From Vulcanimicrobiota bacterium (GTDB lineage: Bacteria > Vulcanimicrobiota > Vulcanimicrobiia > Eremiobacterales > Eremiobacteraceae), in contig JACRUD010000155.1 in the NCBI GenBank assembly GCA_014304875.1, positions 1 through 34,037 of the forward strand: a stretch of DNA of 34,037 nt, written 5' to 3'. The notes beneath the pieces are model-generated. The model worked only from the letters and a program-made list of their open reading frames with translations, was not told the origin of the DNA and did not search any database. Below, in pieces: positions 33,735-34,037 of this stretch. Numbering within the stretch: position 1 is the stretch's first letter; every line of letters begins with the position of its first letter. The translations under genes and the position numbers were made by a program.

Positions 33735-34037
33735 TTAGTGCAAAGGCGCCAGCTTGACGTCCTTCATCCCCAACGCCTGAGCCAGGTCGTAGTGCGCCTG
33801 GTTGCTGATGGTGTGATAGTCCAGGTCCGCCTTTTTTCCAAGTCCAGGCGCCTTGTCTATGTCGTTCATGACCTGGACGTGGATCTTGTGCGAAACGGCT
33901 TTGTCTAGCAAGTATTCGGTCTGAAACGTCCCGTCCGAGGCCACGCCCGCCTTGACCAAGGCAGCGGCAAGAGCCTTGCCCTTCAGCGCGGGCGGCGGCA
34001 GTTTCACTCCAGCCTTCGTCGCGATCTTGAGCGAATC
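33735..34037 (-). CDS. DUF4142-like protein, C-terminal part, cut by the right edge
   Basis: The ORF track starts at an internal GTG (34007), but the frame is open to the window edge (DSLKIATKAG precedes VKLPPPALKG), so the gene continues beyond it. The visible 100 residues are helical and include KAGVKLPPPALKGKALA, TEYLLDKAVSHKIHVQVMND and NQAHYDLAQALGM. The order 'A.k.G..lP', 'YL...v.H', 'H..lAqal' resembles DUF4142, a ferritin-like periplasmic domain of unknown role. The assignment is tentative as the N-terminus is missing. It is convergent with the GNAT pair. Confidence 0.6.
   Translation of the reverse strand, partial: DSLKIATKAGVKLPPPALKGKALAAALVKAGVASDGTFQTEYLLDKAVSHKIHVQVMNDIDKAPGLGKKADLDYHTISNQAHYDLAQALGMKDVKLAPLH

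Overview
The window is a GC-rich, densely packed bacterial chromosome segment. I see no rRNA, tRNA, CRISPR array, integrase, transposase or phage gene. The organism must be diderm: it encodes a TamB-type outer-membrane assembly protein, a tripartite RND/MFP/TolC pump, a TonB-dependent receptor and a TonB-domain protein. The mixture of a carboxypeptidase-regulatory-domain TonB receptor, a secreted TonB_C protein, a long VPS10/BNR propeller and frequent TTG/GTG starts would fit an uncultured GC-rich diderm lineage such as Ca. Eremiobacterota or an acidobacterium-like group. This assignment is an inference; nothing in the window proves it.

Layout. At 1-3.1 kb there is a left-edge secreted-protein fragment (-), a 65-residue SecE-like small membrane protein (+), a class V aminotransferase with a broken frame (-), a small membrane protein (-) and a leftward cluster of three small unknown genes. 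At 3.1-5.2 kb, on the + strand, are a YihY/BrkB membrane protein, a solo RsbW-like HATPase and a YcbK/DUF882 peptidase. At 5.3-11.8 kb a leftward operon encodes an RND efflux pump (permease, TolC, adaptor) joined by ATGA overlaps, with a four-helix membrane protein upstream. At 12-13.3 kb lies a GT-C glycosyltransferase (+).

From 13.3 to 27.4 kb four large leftward genes follow: a BNR/VPS10-type propeller protein, an Lhr-type helicase, TamB, and a site-2 protease with CBS domains. From 27.5 to 31 kb a + strand pair encodes a secreted S1/P1 nuclease/phospholipase C-type zinc enzyme and a TonB-dependent receptor. A convergent protein with two TonB_C domains follows, with its last part frameshifted. 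The window ends with two adjacent GNAT acetyltransferases (+), a hairpin terminator, and the C-terminal part of a DUF4142-like protein (-).

How genes may work together. The RND operon is a complete drug-type efflux system. TamB and the TonB receptor belong to outer-membrane assembly and uptake. The zinc phosphoesterase with its receptor suggests scavenging of phosphate-containing polymers or lipids, with the neighbouring TonB_C protein as a possible partner. This is inferred from gene order only.

Most notable non-genic features. A palindromic repeat occurs in two copies 26 kb apart, each between convergent genes. Two genes have frames broken at homopolymers, which may be assembly errors or true pseudogenes. 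An orphan SecE-like ORF carries the WPSR motif.
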